The notes under the pieces: generated by a model | Databases searched by the model: none | Told to the model about the DNA's origin: nothing | Seen by the model: the letters and a program-made list of their open reading frames with translations, nothing else | Shown here: piece by piece, positions 16,899 through 26,314 of the stretch | How positions within the stretch are numbered: position 1 is the stretch's first letter | Layout of the letters: each line of letters begins with the position of its first letter | From: Paracoccaceae bacterium | Lineage (GTDB): Bacteria; Pseudomonadota; Alphaproteobacteria; Rhodobacterales; Rhodobacteraceae | DNA: 43,076 bases | Reading direction: 5' to 3' | Assembly: GCA_020446815.1 (NCBI GenBank) | Contig: JAGRDY010000030.1 | Coordinates: forward strand, 1-43,076 | Made by a program: the position numbers and the translations under genes

Positions 16899-17103
16899 AC
16901 CGCCAATACCCCGCCACGGCCAGCGCCGCTCGCGGCTGTCCACCGGCGCCCGACGGGCCGGGGGGCTTGCCCAAACGCCCCGCCGGGGGGCGCGTTGGCG
17001 CCTTCACCTTTGGCGAAATACTCCGCGGGGGTCTGGGGGTGCGAAACCCCCAGCGCTCCCCCCCCCCCGGCGCCCCGGCCCGGTTTCAGGCCGGCAGCCC
17101 GTG
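16899..17103. repeat. GC-rich convergent spacer with hairpin and a Rhodobacterales-like intergenic element
   Basis: The region between the ends of thiQ and petC contains a perfect 8-bp stem, CTGGGGGT (17033-17040) and ACCCCCAG (17046-17053), with loop GCGAA. It can serve as a terminator for either strand though it lacks a clear U-run. Just before it, TTTGGCGAAATACTCC reads GGAGTATTTCGCCAAA on the minus strand. I recall similar sequences ending many genes in Rhodobacterales genomes. A tract of about a dozen C lies at 17058-17069. Confidence 0.5.
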
Positions 17104-18168
17104 TCAGGCCGATTTCTTCTTGCCCTTGTGGGGCGCCCAGACGCGCTTGTTGGTCAGATAAAGCAGCACCGACAGAAACCCCAGAAAGAACACCGCCACG
17201 AACCCGGACCGCTTGCGGTCCATCATGTCCGGTTCGGCCGCCCACATCAAGAACGCCGCGACATCCTCGGCCATGTGATGCACATCGTTGGCATGGCCGT
17301 CGGCAAAATCGACCTGGCCATCCGCGAGCGGCGGCGGCATGGCGATACGGCCGCCCGCAAAGGCGGTGTTCTCGTAAAAGGTGGTGCCGGCCTGTTCGAC
17401 CTCATGGCCGGTATACCCGTTGAGGATCGCCACGATATACTCCGGGCCGCCGATACCCTTGAAAAGCTGGCTGATCCCCGTCCCGTAGGGGCCGTGAAAG
17501 CCGGCGCGCGCCTTGGCCATCAGGCTCAGGTCGGGGGCGTTCGGCAACGAGGATTTGGGGAAGAAATCCGTGGGTTCGCCGGGCCGGTCCTCGCCGGTTT
17601 CCCGGTCGGTCACCGTGAACTCCGCGGCATAGGCGCGCACCTGATCCTCGGGCAGATGCGGGCCGCCTTCCTGGGCCAGCGAACGGATCGAGACGAATTT
17701 CATCCCGTGGCAGGCCGAACAGACCTCGGTATAGACCTGCAAGCCGCGCTGGAGCTGATGTTCGTCGAACTTGCCGAACGGACCTTCGAAGGAAAAGGCC
17801 ACATCCTCGACATGCGGCTCGTTATGCCCGGCCGCCTGCGCATGCTCGGCCTCCGCCTCATTGGTCTCCTGTTGCTGGCTGGCCGAATCCGTTTGCGCCG
17901 CTTCGGGCGCCTGGGCGGTTTCTGCTTCGGCGCCGGTCGCAGGCATCGACCCCGAGTCCGCGTCTTCGGTCGCAGAGGGCACCTCGGCGGCATTGTCCGC
18001 AGGCTCGGGCGCCGGTTCGTCAAGCAGATATTGCTCGGTCGCCGACTGATCGTCCTGCGACTGGCCGTCGGTCTGGGTCTGCGTCTGCGCCGTGGCCGCC
18101 GCGGCCGCAAGCGCCAGCGCGGCAACGGTGCTCAGCAGGGCGATTGTCTTGGGCATCTCTTTCATCAT
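17104..18168 (-). CDS. petC: Cytochrome c1 of the bc1 complex, with acidic N-terminal insertion
   Basis: The product (354 residues from this ATG) is the haem c subunit of complex III. A signal peptide ends near residue 28 (AAAAATAQ). Residues about 29-116 are a low-complexity stretch of Ala, Glu, Gln, Asp, Pro and Thr. The CSACH haem site is at C150, C153, H154, and the Met ligand probably lies in IAMPPPL. A C-terminal transmembrane anchor ([16 protein letters not shown]) ends in a basic tail. I chose the ATG five bases after GGAG; a GTG two codons upstream is possible. It starts two bases after the petB stop. Paracoccus cytochrome c1 also has a long acidic insertion here, whereas Rhodobacter capsulatus does not. 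Confidence 0.94.
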   Translation of the reverse strand: MMKEMPKTIALLSTVAALALAAAAATAQTQTQTDGQSQDDQSATEQYLLDEPAPEPADNAAEVPSATEDADSGSMPATGAEAETAQAPEAAQTDSASQQQETNEAEAEHAQAAGHNEPHVEDVAFSFEGPFGKFDEHQLQRGLQVYTEVCSACHGMKFVSIRSLAQEGGPHLPEDQVRAYAAEFTVTDRETGEDRPGEPTDFFPKSSLPNAPDLSLMAKARAGFHGPYGTGISQLFKGIGGPEYIVAILNGYTGHEVEQAGTTFYENTAFAGGRIAMPPPLADGQVDFADGHANDVHHMAEDVAAFLMWAAEPDMMDRKRSGFVAVFFLGFLSVLLYLTNKRVWAPHKGKKKSA

Positions 18169-18170
18169 CG

Positions 18171-19505
18171 TCACTCCGCCGATTTGACCGCGGCGCTGCC
18201 GGCGGCGCCATAATGCGCGTTAAAGTCTTCCTCGATCGTTGCAGGCGGCGCCAGCGGTTTTTCGATAACCCCCAGAAGCGGCAGCAGAACGAGGAAATAT
18301 GTGAACCAGTAGGCCGCCCCGATCAGTGAAATCCAGGTATAGATCCCCTCGGCGGGCTGCGCGCCGACCCAGGTCAGCACCACGAAATCGACGCACAAAA
18401 GCGCGAACCACCACTTGAACAGCGGCCGGTACCTGCCCGAGCGCACCGAAGAGGTGTCAAGCCAGGGAACCAGCAGCATGACGCCGATCGCCCCGAACAT
18501 CGCCAGCACGCCAAAAAACTTGGCGTCGACGATCCCGAAGGTGACGAAATGCACCAGCTGCACCACCCAGACATCTGCGGTAAAGGCGCGCAGGATGGCG
18601 TAGAAGGGCAGGTAATACCATTCGGGCACGATATGCGCCGGGGTCATCAGCGGATTGGCCTGCGTGTAGTTGTCCGGATGCCCGAGATAGTTGGGCATGA
18701 ATCCGACCACCGCGAAGAAGACCGTCAGAATCACGGCAAGCGCGAAAAGGTCCTTCAGCACGAAATAGGGCCAGAAAGGCAGCGTGTCCTTTTCGGCTTC
18801 GGCCTTCGATCCGCGCCGCACCTCGACACCCGTGGGGTTGTTGTTGCCGGTGCTGTGAAAGGCCCAGATATGAACCGCGACCAGCGCCGCGATGACGAAC
18901 GGCAACAGATAATGCAGCGAAAAGAAGCGGTTCAGCGTCGGGTTATCGACCGCCGGCCCGCCCAGAAGCCAGGTCTGGATCGGCTCGCCGATCCCCGGAA
19001 TCGCGCCGAACAGGCCGGTGATCACCGTCGCCCCCCAGAACGACATCTGCCCCCAGGGAAGAACATAGCCCAGAAAACCCGTGGCCATCATCGCCAGATA
19101 GATCAGCATCCCGATGATCCAGGTCACCTCGCGCGGGGATTTGTAGCTGCCGTAATAGAGACCGCGGAAGATATGCAGATAGACCGCGAGAAAGAACAGC
19201 GAGGCCCCGTTGGAATGCAGGTAGCGCAGCAGATATCCGCCACGAACGTCGCGCATGATATGTTCGACCGAGGCGAACGCCAGATCGATATGGGGCGTGT
19301 AATGCATCGCCAGCACGACGCCGGTGGCGATCTGCAACACCAGACAGAAGGTCAGGACGATGCCCCATATCCACATCCAGTTGAGGTTCTTGGGCGTCGG
19401 GATCATCAGCGTATCGTAAAGCAGCCCGACGATCGGAAGACGGTCATGCAGCCATTTCTCGATGCTGCTCGCGGGTTTGTAATGGTCGTGCGGAATACCA
19501 GCCAT
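18171..19505 (-). CDS. petB: Cytochrome b of the bc1 complex
   Basis: This 444-residue integral membrane protein oxidises quinol at the Qo site and carries haems bL and bH. Visible signatures are the Qo motif PEWY in [16 protein letters not shown], the haem-binding helices [19 protein letters not shown] and [17 protein letters not shown], and the N-terminal [20 protein letters not shown]. Length matches Rhodobacter cytochrome b (about 437). The start has GAGGGGG upstream and lies 11 bases after the petA stop. It is the second gene of petABC. Nothing is missing or altered in the visible motifs. Confidence 0.97.
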   Translation of the reverse strand: MAGIPHDHYKPASSIEKWLHDRLPIVGLLYDTLMIPTPKNLNWMWIWGIVLTFCLVLQIATGVVLAMHYTPHIDLAFASVEHIMRDVRGGYLLRYLHSNGASLFFLAVYLHIFRGLYYGSYKSPREVTWIIGMLIYLAMMATGFLGYVLPWGQMSFWGATVITGLFGAIPGIGEPIQTWLLGGPAVDNPTLNRFFSLHYLLPFVIAALVAVHIWAFHSTGNNNPTGVEVRRGSKAEAEKDTLPFWPYFVLKDLFALAVILTVFFAVVGFMPNYLGHPDNYTQANPLMTPAHIVPEWYYLPFYAILRAFTADVWVVQLVHFVTFGIVDAKFFGVLAMFGAIGVMLLVPWLDTSSVRSGRYRPLFKWWFALLCVDFVVLTWVGAQPAEGIYTWISLIGAAYWFTYFLVLLPLLGVIEKPLAPPATIEEDFNAHYGAAGSAAVKSAE

Positions 19506-19516
19506 GATGTGCCCCC

Positions 19517-20080
19517 TCAGCCCAGCTTGATCGTGGTGTCGTCGGTGAAGACCGCGACCGGGATTTCCAGGTTGCGCGGCGCCGGGCCTTTGCGGATACG
19601 GCCGGCGGTATCGTAATGCGAGCCGTGACAGGGGCAGAACCAGCCATCGAAATCCCCCGAATTGTTGCCAAGCGGCACACAGCCAAGATGCGTGCAGACA
19701 CCGATCATCACCAGCCATTCGCCGGCTTCGTCCATCGTCCGGTTCTGGTCGGTGGCAGGTGCGTCGCCGGCAAGATTTTCGTTTTCGGCATTGGTATCGA
19801 CAAGAGCCGACAGCGGCACGGCGCGGCCTTCGGCGATCTCTTTCTCGGTGCGGCGGCGGATGAATACCGGTTTGCCGCGCCATTTGACGGTAAGCTGGGT
19901 GCCCACTTCGACACCGCTGACATCCACGAGAATCGAGGACAGAGCCTGCACATCGGCAGAGGGGTTCATCTGATCGGCAAGCGTCCAGACGGCGGCACCG
20001 GTGGCGACGGTTCCGGCCCCGGCTGTGGCGTAATAGAGGAAATCCCTCCTCGTGCCGGTGTGGTCTTCTGCGTGGGACAC
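19517..20080 (-). CDS. petA: Rieske iron-sulfur protein of the bc1 complex
   Basis: The 187-residue protein has a twin-arginine N-terminus ([10 protein letters not shown]) leading into one transmembrane helix, typical for Tat-exported Rieske proteins. The [2Fe-2S] ligands are in CTHLGC and CPCHGSH. It shuttles electrons from quinol at the Qo site to cytochrome c1. The GTG start is preceded by GGGAGG seven bases upstream. It is the first gene of petABC. The 250-bp region upstream, up to the glutathione-transferase stop, must hold the operon promoter, but I cannot pick out convincing boxes. Confidence 0.97.
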   Translation of the reverse strand: MSHAEDHTGTRRDFLYYATAGAGTVATGAAVWTLADQMNPSADVQALSSILVDVSGVEVGTQLTVKWRGKPVFIRRRTEKEIAEGRAVPLSALVDTNAENENLAGDAPATDQNRTMDEAGEWLVMIGVCTHLGCVPLGNNSGDFDGWFCPCHGSHYDTAGRIRKGPAPRNLEIPVAVFTDDTTIKLG

Positions 20081-20330
20081 AGGTATCCTCCCTTGCTCGG
20101 CCAGTGGTCCGGCCCTGCGATCATTGGCCGCGGTTCGCGCTGCCTGCTCGGGCGGTTATTAGCGGCCAAATTCAGGCCCGTCCAGCGGGCAATCGGGTGA
20201 TGTGGCAGAGAAATCGCATCTGGGGCGCGCGCGCCGCGGTCGCAATCCGGCCCTGCCGATGCACGTCCTGGCGGCGATTGCGGCACGCCAACGCCCCGCG
20301 CCGCTGCCCCGCGCCGCTGCCGCGCGCGCG

Positions 20331-20939
20331 TCAGCCTGCCGGCTCGGTCGCTTTCATGCTGGGCCTTTCGGCGAAGCCCGCGAACCAGCCGGCCAGTTGC
20401 GCGCGCCCGTCACGCCAGCGGCGCGAATCGAGGCGGAAATCGAGATAGGACAGTGCGCAACCGACCGCGATCTGCGCCATGTCGAGCGGGCCCGTCAGGT
20501 GGCCGGTCCAGCGCGATTCGAGCGCATCGAGCGCCCGGGCGACCTTGCCCCACTGGGCTTCCACGAATTCGGCAGACCGTTTTTCCTCTGGCCGCAGGCG
20601 CGCTTCATAGACCATCAGGACCGCGGCATCGAGCATCCCGTCCGCCGTCGCCTCCAGTGTCAGGGTTTCCCACAATCGCGGGGCGGCAGGATAAAGCCGG
20701 CCGCCCGCGCGCGCGTCGAGATAGCGGCAAATGACCCGGCTGTCATAAAGCGCCGGGCCGTCGTCGCGTTCCAGCACCGGGATCTTGCCCAGCGGATTTT
20801 GCGCCAGAGGCATCCCTTCGGGGGCCATCGGCGTGCCGGCGACATTGACCACGTCAACCTCGTCAAGTTGACCGGTTTCGTGCAGCAGCACCGCGACCTT
20901 GCGCCCGAAGGGCGTGGTTGGCGAATGATAAAGACGCAT
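20331..20939 (-). CDS. Glutathione S-transferase family protein
   Basis: The 202-residue cytoplasmic protein has an N-terminal thioredoxin-like domain, with YHSPTTPFGRKVAVLLHE as glutathione-site helix 1, the cis-Pro region NPLGKIPVL and the ALYDSRVICRYLD glutathione-binding segment. An all-helical C-terminal domain follows. Ser-Pro-x-x-Pro near residue 6 suggests a Ser- rather than Tyr-type GST, as in many bacterial family members. The substrate cannot be inferred. It lies 10 bases downstream of a small membrane protein gene and both are probably co-transcribed. Confidence 0.9.
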   Translation of the reverse strand: MRLYHSPTTPFGRKVAVLLHETGQLDEVDVVNVAGTPMAPEGMPLAQNPLGKIPVLERDDGPALYDSRVICRYLDARAGGRLYPAAPRLWETLTLEATADGMLDAAVLMVYEARLRPEEKRSAEFVEAQWGKVARALDALESRWTGHLTGPLDMAQIAVGCALSYLDFRLDSRRWRDGRAQLAGWFAGFAERPSMKATEPAG

Positions 20940-20949
20940 GTTCTACCCT

Positions 20950-21240
20950 TCAGATCTTGCGAACGCGAAACCGGCCAAGCGCGGCGGCGTCGATCTCGAC
21001 AGCGTTGCGCCCCCAGCGGATCACCCGGCGAAAACGGGCGGCGGCATTGGTCTGGCCCCGATCGGCGGGACGGTGCAGCGCGATGCCCTCGTCGGTATCG
21101 TCCAGCGCGTCCTCGGCGCGCTGATCGGTGCGGCCCGTGTTGATCTTCACCTTCATCGCCTGACGCAGCGCATAGGCGGCCAGCGCCACCGAACCATAGC
21201 GGATGGCGATTCCGGCAATCGGGGCCAGGGGAAGCGGCAT
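20950..21240 (-). CDS. Conserved small protein with one N-terminal hydrophobic segment
   Basis: I do not recognise a named family for this 96-residue product. The start is set by GGAGG six bases before the ATG. Residues about 3-22 (PLAPIAGIAIRYGSVALAAY) form a single hydrophobic segment, followed by a basic and acidic soluble part (KVKINTGRTDQRAEDALDDTDEG) and an Arg-rich C-terminus. It precedes the glutathione-transferase gene on the same strand. It is probably an inner-membrane-associated accessory protein; function unknown. Confidence 0.7.
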   Translation of the reverse strand: MPLPLAPIAGIAIRYGSVALAAYALRQAMKVKINTGRTDQRAEDALDDTDEGIALHRPADRGQTNAAARFRRVIRWGRNAVEIDAAALGRFRVRKI

Positions 21241-21370
21241 CAGAACCTCCATTGCTTGGGCGTTTCGGGAAATCCCTGATCCAGCGGGAATTCCTGCCGA
21301 AACGCCACGGACCCGCCGATGTTACGAAGCCCCGCCGGGGCTGTCCATCGCCATTTGCCCCGCCGGCAGA

Positions 21371-22234
21371 TCAGATCGCGGTCTTGCGGCTTTCCTCGAG
21401 ATAGATCTCGCGCAGGCGTCTGGCCACCGGGCCGGGTACGCCCGGCCCGATGGCCGCGCCGTCAATGTCGACCACCGGCAGCACGAAGGCCGATGCCGAG
21501 GTGATGAACGCCTCGTCCGCGCCCCGCGCCTCGGCGATGGTAAATGGCCGTTCCTCGACGGTCATCTGCGCCTCGCGGGCAAAACGCAAAACGGCCGAAC
21601 GGGTAATGCCATGCAAGATGTCATGCGACAGATCGCGGGTGACGATCGTGCCATTGCGGACGATATAGGCGTTGTTCGACGTGCCTTCGGTGACGAAACC
21701 GTCCGCGACCAGCCAGGCATCGTCGCACCCGGCCTTTTGCGCCATCATCTTGCCCATCGACGGGTAAAGCAACTGCACCGTCTTGATGTCGCGCCGCCCC
21801 CAGCGGATATCGGGGATCGAAATCACCTTCAGCCCCGTCGCGGCCTGCGGATTGTCGCAAAGCCCCGGTTTGGACTGGGTGAAAAGCACGATCGTCGACG
21901 GCACCCTGGCCGGATCGGGGAAAATGAAATCCCGGTCGCCCGACGACCCGCGGCTGACCTGCAGATAGATCAAGCCGTCGGTCAGCGCGTTGCGCGTCAC
22001 CAGTTCGCGGTGAATCGCCAGCAACTCCTCCGCTGTCACCGGATTGGCCATGTCGAGTTCGCCCAGCGACCGTTCAAGGCGCGCCACATGCCCGGCAAAG
22101 TCGATCAGCCTGCCGTCCAGAACGCTCGTCACCTCATAGACCGCATCGGCCATCAGAAATCCCCGGTCGAAGACCGAAATCTTCGCCGCTTCCTCCGGCA
22201 GATACTCCCCGTTCACATAGACGGTGCGGTTCAT
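21371..22234 (-). CDS. dat: D-amino-acid transaminase-like class IV aminotransferase
   Basis: The 287-residue PLP enzyme has the fold-type IV layout. It begins VYVNGEYLPEEAAKISVFDRGF, with the PLP-binding Lys in RWGRRDIKTVQLL and the phosphate-binding EGTSNNAYIV. D-amino-acid transaminases interconvert D-alanine and D-glutamate for cell-wall synthesis; branched-chain transaminases and aminodeoxychorismate lyase share the fold. The DIKTVQLL and VTEGTSNN segments resemble D-amino-acid transaminase best, but I cannot exclude another D-amino-acid or aryl substrate. SD GGAGAGGG precedes the ATG. A triplicated 14-mer lies about 25 bases upstream. Confidence 0.82.
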   Translation of the reverse strand: MNRTVYVNGEYLPEEAAKISVFDRGFLMADAVYEVTSVLDGRLIDFAGHVARLERSLGELDMANPVTAEELLAIHRELVTRNALTDGLIYLQVSRGSSGDRDFIFPDPARVPSTIVLFTQSKPGLCDNPQAATGLKVISIPDIRWGRRDIKTVQLLYPSMGKMMAQKAGCDDAWLVADGFVTEGTSNNAYIVRNGTIVTRDLSHDILHGITRSAVLRFAREAQMTVEERPFTIAEARGADEAFITSASAFVLPVVDIDGAAIGPGVPGPVARRLREIYLEESRKTAI

Positions 22235-22259
22235 GGCGGCCCTCTCCTGCGCTGCTGTT

Positions 22260-22301
22260 CCGTGTCTTCGGCTCCGTGTCTTCGGCTCCGTGTCTTCGGC
22301 C
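22260..22301 (+). repeat. Three tandem copies of a 14-bp unit
   Basis: The unit CCGTGTCTTCGGCT occurs three times without gaps (22260-22273, 22274-22287, 22288-22301). The first two copies are identical and the third differs only in its last base. The array sits in the 323-bp divergent space between dat and mcl1, 26 bases upstream of the dat start. It may change by slippage and might affect the dat leader; no known element is recognised. Confidence 0.85.
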
Positions 22302-22557
22302 CTGGCCGCGGCAAGGTCAAGCGCGAAGCGCCGGCGGGGCGCGCGCGGCGCCTCCTGCGGCCCGGATGCCCCGCCCCCCTGCCCGACATCTGTCGGGACG
22401 GATGCCATACGCTTGCGGGACGGATGCGGGACGGGCGCCAGACGCGGGTGACGGGCCCGGCTTTCTGCACCTGCGAAAGGGCGCTTGCACAGCGCAGCGC
22501 AATATTCTATCCGAATAAAACCATCCCGCGAAACTTCGTTACCGAAAGATTCATGCC
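22302..22557. other. Divergent intergenic region upstream of mcl1
   Basis: This stretch is GC-rich for its first two thirds and becomes AT-richer near mcl1, where TTCTATCCGAATAAAACC may form part of the mcl1 promoter. I see no small gene or RNA structure I can support. Together with the tandem repeat it makes the promoter space shared by dat and mcl1. Confidence 0.4.
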
Positions 22558-23514
22558 ATGAGCTTCCGCCTCCAGCCGCCCGCCCCCTCCCGCCCGAATC
22601 GCTGCCAGCTTTTCGGCCCCGGCTCGCGCCCGGCGCTGTTCGCGAAAATGGCGGCCTCGGCGGCGGATGTGATCAACCTCGATCTGGAAGATTCGGTGGC
22701 CCCTGACGACAAGCCCGCCGCGCGCCGCAACATCATCGAGGCGATCGGCGATGTGGACTGGGGCGGCAAATGCCTTTCCGTGCGAATCAACGGTCTCGAC
22801 ACGCCCTACTGGTACCGCGATGTGGTCGATCTCCTGGAACTGGCCGGCGACCGGCTCGATCAGATCATGATCCCCAAGGTGGGCTGCGCCGCCGATGTCT
22901 ACGCCGTCGACGCGCTGGTCACGGCGATCGAGGCGGCAAAGGGCCGCAAAAAGGCTATCTCACTGGAAGTCATCATAGAATCGGCCGCAGGCATTGCCCA
23001 TGTCGAGGCAATCGCCGGCGCCTCTCCGCGGCTTCAGGCGATGAGCCTCGGCGCGGCGGATTTCGCCGCCTCGATGGGGATGCAGACCACCGGCATCGGC
23101 GGCACCCAGGAAAATTACTACATGCTCCGCGATGGCGCCAGGCACTGGTCCGACCCCTGGCACTGGGCGCAGGCGGCGATCGTCGCGGCCTGCCGGACCC
23201 ATGGCGTGCTGCCGGTCGACGGCCCGTTCGGCGATTTTTCCGATGACGAGGGCTTTCGCGCGCAGGCGCGGCGCTCGGCAACGCTGGGCATGGTCGGCAA
23301 ATGGGCCATTCACCCCAAACAGATCGCCCTGGCAAACGAGGTTTTCACCCCGTCGGATGCACAGATCACCGAAGCCCGCGAAATCCTCGCAGCCATGAAG
23401 GATGCCAAGGCGCGCGGCGAAGGCGCCACGGTCTACAAGGGCCGCCTGGTCGATATCGCCTCGATCAAGCAGGCGGAAGTCATCGTGAGGCAGGCCGAAA
23501 TGATCGCGCGTTAA
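22558..23514 (+). CDS. mcl1: L-malyl-CoA/beta-methylmalyl-CoA lyase
   Basis: The 318-residue product closely resembles the Rhodobacter Mcl1 I remember, from MSFRLQP and RPNRCQLFGPGSRPALF through to AEVIVRQAEMI. It cleaves beta-methylmalyl-CoA to glyoxylate and propionyl-CoA in the ethylmalonyl-CoA pathway, and makes or cleaves L-malyl-CoA. The Mg-binding acidic motif is INLDLEDSVAP, the second is SLEVIIESAAGIAH, and the late motif is GKWAIHPKQI. The length matches the family. Its presence suggests that acetyl-CoA is assimilated by the ethylmalonyl-CoA route. The ribosome site is weak (GAAAG). It is transcribed divergently from dat. Confidence 0.95.
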   Translation: MSFRLQPPAPSRPNRCQLFGPGSRPALFAKMAASAADVINLDLEDSVAPDDKPAARRNIIEAIGDVDWGGKCLSVRINGLDTPYWYRDVVDLLELAGDRLDQIMIPKVGCAADVYAVDALVTAIEAAKGRKKAISLEVIIESAAGIAHVEAIAGASPRLQAMSLGAADFAASMGMQTTGIGGTQENYYMLRDGARHWSDPWHWAQAAIVAACRTHGVLPVDGPFGDFSDDEGFRAQARRSATLGMVGKWAIHPKQIALANEVFTPSDAQITEAREILAAMKDAKARGEGATVYKGRLVDIASIKQAEVIVRQAEMIAR

Positions 23515-23535
23515 GGGCAATGCAGCCTTACGGGG

Positions 23536-23555
23536 GCCGCACCGGCCCGTGCGGC
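23536..23555 (+). terminator. Hairpin between mcl1 and accA, possible terminator
   Basis: A perfect 7-bp stem GCCGCAC/GTGCGGC with a six-base loop CGGCCC lies 21 bases after the mcl1 stop. There is no U-run, so it could also be an RNA-stability stem. Confidence 0.4.
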
Positions 23556-23652
23556 GCCACCCGGTCGGCTTCGTGATCGTGGCGCCCGGCGGCGTTGCAT
23601 TGACCGCGCTTCGCGGCCATATACGGTCAGACGAATGATGCTGGAGCGCCCG

Positions 23653-24612
23653 ATGAACTATCTCGAATTCGAAAAACCGCTGGCCGAAATCGAAGGCAAG
23701 GCGGAAGAACTGCGGGCGCTGGCGCGCAAGAACACCGACATGGACGTCGAAAAGGAAGCCGCGGCACTCGACAGCAAGGCCGCCGATCTGTTGCGCGACC
23801 TTTACAAGAACCTCGATCCCTGGCGCAAATGCCAGGTGGCGCGCCATCCCGGCAGGCCCCATTGCAAGGATTACATCGACGCCCTTTTTCGCGAATACAC
23901 CCCCCTGGCGGGCGACCGCAATTTTGCCGAGGATCAGGCGGTCATGGGCGGGTTGGCGCGCATCAATGATCAGCCGGTCATGGTGATCGGTCAGGAAAAG
24001 GGTTCTGACACCAAGACCCGGATCGAGCGGAATTTCGGCATGGCCCGGCCCGAAGGTTACCGCAAGGCGATCCGCCTGATGGATATCGCCGACCGGTTCC
24101 GCCTGCCGGTCATCACCCTGGTAGACACACCCGGAGCCTATCCGGGCAAGGGTGCCGAAGAACGCGGCCAATCGGAGGCGATCGCAAGATCGACCGAAAA
24201 ATGCCTGCAAATCGGCGTGCCGCTGATTTCCGTGATCATCGGCGAAGGCGGTTCCGGCGGGGCGGTTGCCCTGGCGACAGCCAATCGCGTGCTGATGCTG
24301 GAGCATTCGATCTATTCGGTGATCACCCCGGAAGGCTGTGCCTCCATCCTGTGGAAAGATGCGGAAAAGATGGTCGATGCGGCCAATGCCCTGCGCCTGA
24401 CCGCGCAAGACCTGCTGAAGCTGGGTGTCATCGACGCGATCATCGCCGAACCGAGGGGCGGTGCGCAGCGCGACGGCAAAGCGGCGATTGCCGATGTCGG
24501 TGCGTCCATCACGAAAATGCTGAAGGAACTTTCCGGCAAGAAACCGGCTGAGCTGATCAAGGACCGGCGGCGCAAGTTCCTTGAAATGGGCAGCAAGGGG
24601 CTGGCGGCCTGA
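23653..24612 (+). CDS. accA: Acetyl-CoA carboxylase carboxyltransferase subunit alpha
   Basis: The 319-residue protein is the alpha half of the carboxyltransferase that makes malonyl-CoA for fatty-acid synthesis, acting as an AccA2-AccD2 complex. Family signatures include [14 protein letters not shown] at the start, [33 protein letters not shown] and [21 protein letters not shown] chose the ATG preceded by TGGAG six bases upstream; two ATG codons a few positions earlier have no ribosome site. Length and motifs are normal. It stands alone between mcl1 and the convergent plsC. Confidence 0.97.
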   Translation: MNYLEFEKPLAEIEGKAEELRALARKNTDMDVEKEAAALDSKAADLLRDLYKNLDPWRKCQVARHPGRPHCKDYIDALFREYTPLAGDRNFAEDQAVMGGLARINDQPVMVIGQEKGSDTKTRIERNFGMARPEGYRKAIRLMDIADRFRLPVITLVDTPGAYPGKGAEERGQSEAIARSTEKCLQIGVPLISVIIGEGGSGGAVALATANRVLMLEHSIYSVITPEGCASILWKDAEKMVDAANALRLTAQDLLKLGVIDAIIAEPRGGAQRDGKAAIADVGASITKMLKELSGKKPAELIKDRRRKFLEMGSKGLAA

Positions 24613-24677
24613 ACCGCCCCACGGCATTTCTCGCGCTTCACCGTTTCGGCACCTCGGCCGGCAATCCCGCCTCCGCG

Positions 24678-25412
24678 CTATGCCTGGCCGTGAAATCCCG
24701 CCTCGGCCATCAGCCGGTTCGAGGCGTTTTCGATCACCGGCTCCAGCTCGGCCATGAAAGTCTCGATCGGTTTGCCGCCGGCCAGGCGCGGCAAAAACTC
24801 CACCACCGCGACGCCCGGCTTGCGCAAGATGCCATGCCGGGGCCAGAAAACCCCGACATTGGTGGCGGCGGGCACGCAGGCCTGCCCGACTTCGGCATAA
24901 AGCACACCGACACCGATCTTGTAGGGTTTACGCGCCCCGGCCGCAACACGGGTGCCTTGCGGATAGATCACCAGCTGGCCGGGCCGGGCCACCCCCGCCT
25001 TCACATCTGCCACCATCTGCCGCATCGCCTTGCTGCGCTTGCCCCGGTCGACCGGGATGCAGCCGATGCGGCGGGCGTACCACCCCAGGATCGGTGCCCA
25101 CATCAGCTGTTTTTTCATGATGAACTTGGGTCTCGGCAGGACCGACACGATCATGATGATGTCAAAAAAACTCTGATGCTTGGAGGCGACGATCACCTCG
25201 TCCTGCGGCACCTCGCCGCGGATCTCGGATTTCAGCCCAACCAGCAGCGCCGCAGAGGCGCGCACCCAGCGGCAATAACTGTGAACGGCGGCAAAGGCCG
25301 CGTCAGGGCGCAACAGAACCACCGGAATCCACACCGCCCCATAGACGAACATCGCCAGATACATCTGGGCAATGAAAACCGCCGAGCGGACATATTGCAG
25401 CGCCTGTTTCAT
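24678..25412 (-). CDS. plsC: 1-acyl-sn-glycerol-3-phosphate acyltransferase
   Basis: This 244-residue membrane protein acylates lysophosphatidic acid to phosphatidic acid. The catalytic HX4D motif is in SKHQSFFDIIMI, and the substrate motif reads YPQGTR in place of the usual FPEGTR. Two hydrophobic segments lie near the N-terminus (about residues 10-40). The ATG has GAGGAGAGG upstream and overlaps the ftsX stop by four bases, so plsC is the last gene of an ftsE-ftsX-plsC operon. The YPQGTR variant is common enough in alphaproteobacterial paralogues and does not argue against activity. Confidence 0.92.
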   Translation of the reverse strand: MKQALQYVRSAVFIAQMYLAMFVYGAVWIPVVLLRPDAAFAAVHSYCRWVRASAALLVGLKSEIRGEVPQDEVIVASKHQSFFDIIMIVSVLPRPKFIMKKQLMWAPILGWYARRIGCIPVDRGKRSKAMRQMVADVKAGVARPGQLVIYPQGTRVAAGARKPYKIGVGVLYAEVGQACVPAATNVGVFWPRHGILRKPGVAVVEFLPRLAGGKPIETFMAELEPVIENASNRLMAEAGFHGQA

Positions 25413-26314
25413 TCCCCTCTCCTCAACCGGTGCAGGGCGGCGGTGCGCGTCACCCAGAAACCGATGATAGCGGCCAAGGGCGGAATGGCCAGCGGCCAGA
25501 GCCATTGCAAACCCGAAAACCCCAGACCGGTCAGCAACCCACCCGGCGCGGAGGCGCCGGGCAAGGTGGCCAGGGCGATCATGCCGGCCGATGTCCCAAG
25601 GCCTGCCCCGATCAGGCTGCGCAGCGTGAAACGGCGCACAAAGGCCCTGGCGATATAGGCATCGCGGGCGCCGATCAGCTTCAGGACCGCGATGACCCGT
25701 GCATGTGAAGCCAGCGAAGCCAGCGCCGCCAGTGTCAGCATCGCGGCGGTCGCGCCACCGATCAGGATCAGCGACAAAACCGAAACCAGCCGGATTCGTG
25801 CCGCTGCCTGCACCAGTGGCTTGCGCCAGCGCTGATGATCGTCAAGATGGGCGTCGGGAACCTCGGCGGCCAGGCGAAGGGCAAGACCCGCGGCGTCGAA
25901 CCCGGCTGGGGTTTCCTCGACATCAATGAGTTGCGGAACGGGCAGGCTTTCGATCGGCGTCCGCGCGCCGAACCAGGGCGCGAGCAGCCGGCGCATTTCA
26001 CCCTGATCGACGACATGCGCCGATGCCACGCCGGGGGTGACAGCAAGAATATCCAGCACACGTTGCGCTTGCACGCCCATCGCTTCGGGTGCGGCGGATA
26101 TCAGAATGGTCGCCCGCCCCTCGAAAGCGCCGGACCAGCGGTCGGCCAATCGCGCGGTGGCCAGCGACATCGCCAGGGCAAGGACCGAAAGGAATGCCAT
26201 CGCGGCCGCGGTGAAGACGGTCAGCCAGAGCGCGAGGCCGGAACGCGGCACCACCTTGTCGGCTTCCGTATCGCCGAGGAGACGGGCCAAGACTGTCGAC
26301 AGGCGCGACATCAA
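25409..26314 (-). CDS. ftsX: FtsX-like cell-division ABC permease
   Basis: The 301-residue protein has the FtsX layout: a cytoplasmic N-terminus, a transmembrane helix (about 30-55, LWLTVFTAAAMAFLSVLALAM), a large periplasmic domain, and three more helices (about 175-290). FtsX acts with FtsE at the septum and controls peptidoglycan hydrolases from the membrane. It overlaps ftsE by ATGA. The sequence is diverged from enterobacterial FtsX, but its position directly after an FtsE-type ATPase makes the call firm. Confidence 0.88.
   Translation of the reverse strand: MMSRLSTVLARLLGDTEADKVVPRSGLALWLTVFTAAAMAFLSVLALAMSLATARLADRWSGAFEGRATILISAAPEAMGVQAQRVLDILAVTPGVASAHVVDQGEMRRLLAPWFGARTPIESLPVPQLIDVEETPAGFDAAGLALRLAAEVPDAHLDDHQRWRKPLVQAAARIRLVSVLSLILIGGATAAMLTLAALASLASHARVIAVLKLIGARDAYIARAFVRRFTLRSLIGAGLGTSAGMIALATLPGASAPGGLLTGLGFSGLQWLWPLAIPPLAAIIGFWVTRTAALHRLRRGE

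Noticed and set aside
22260-22301. CRISPR-like array
   Set aside because: The 14-bp units are directly adjacent with no spacers, and no cas genes occur in the window.
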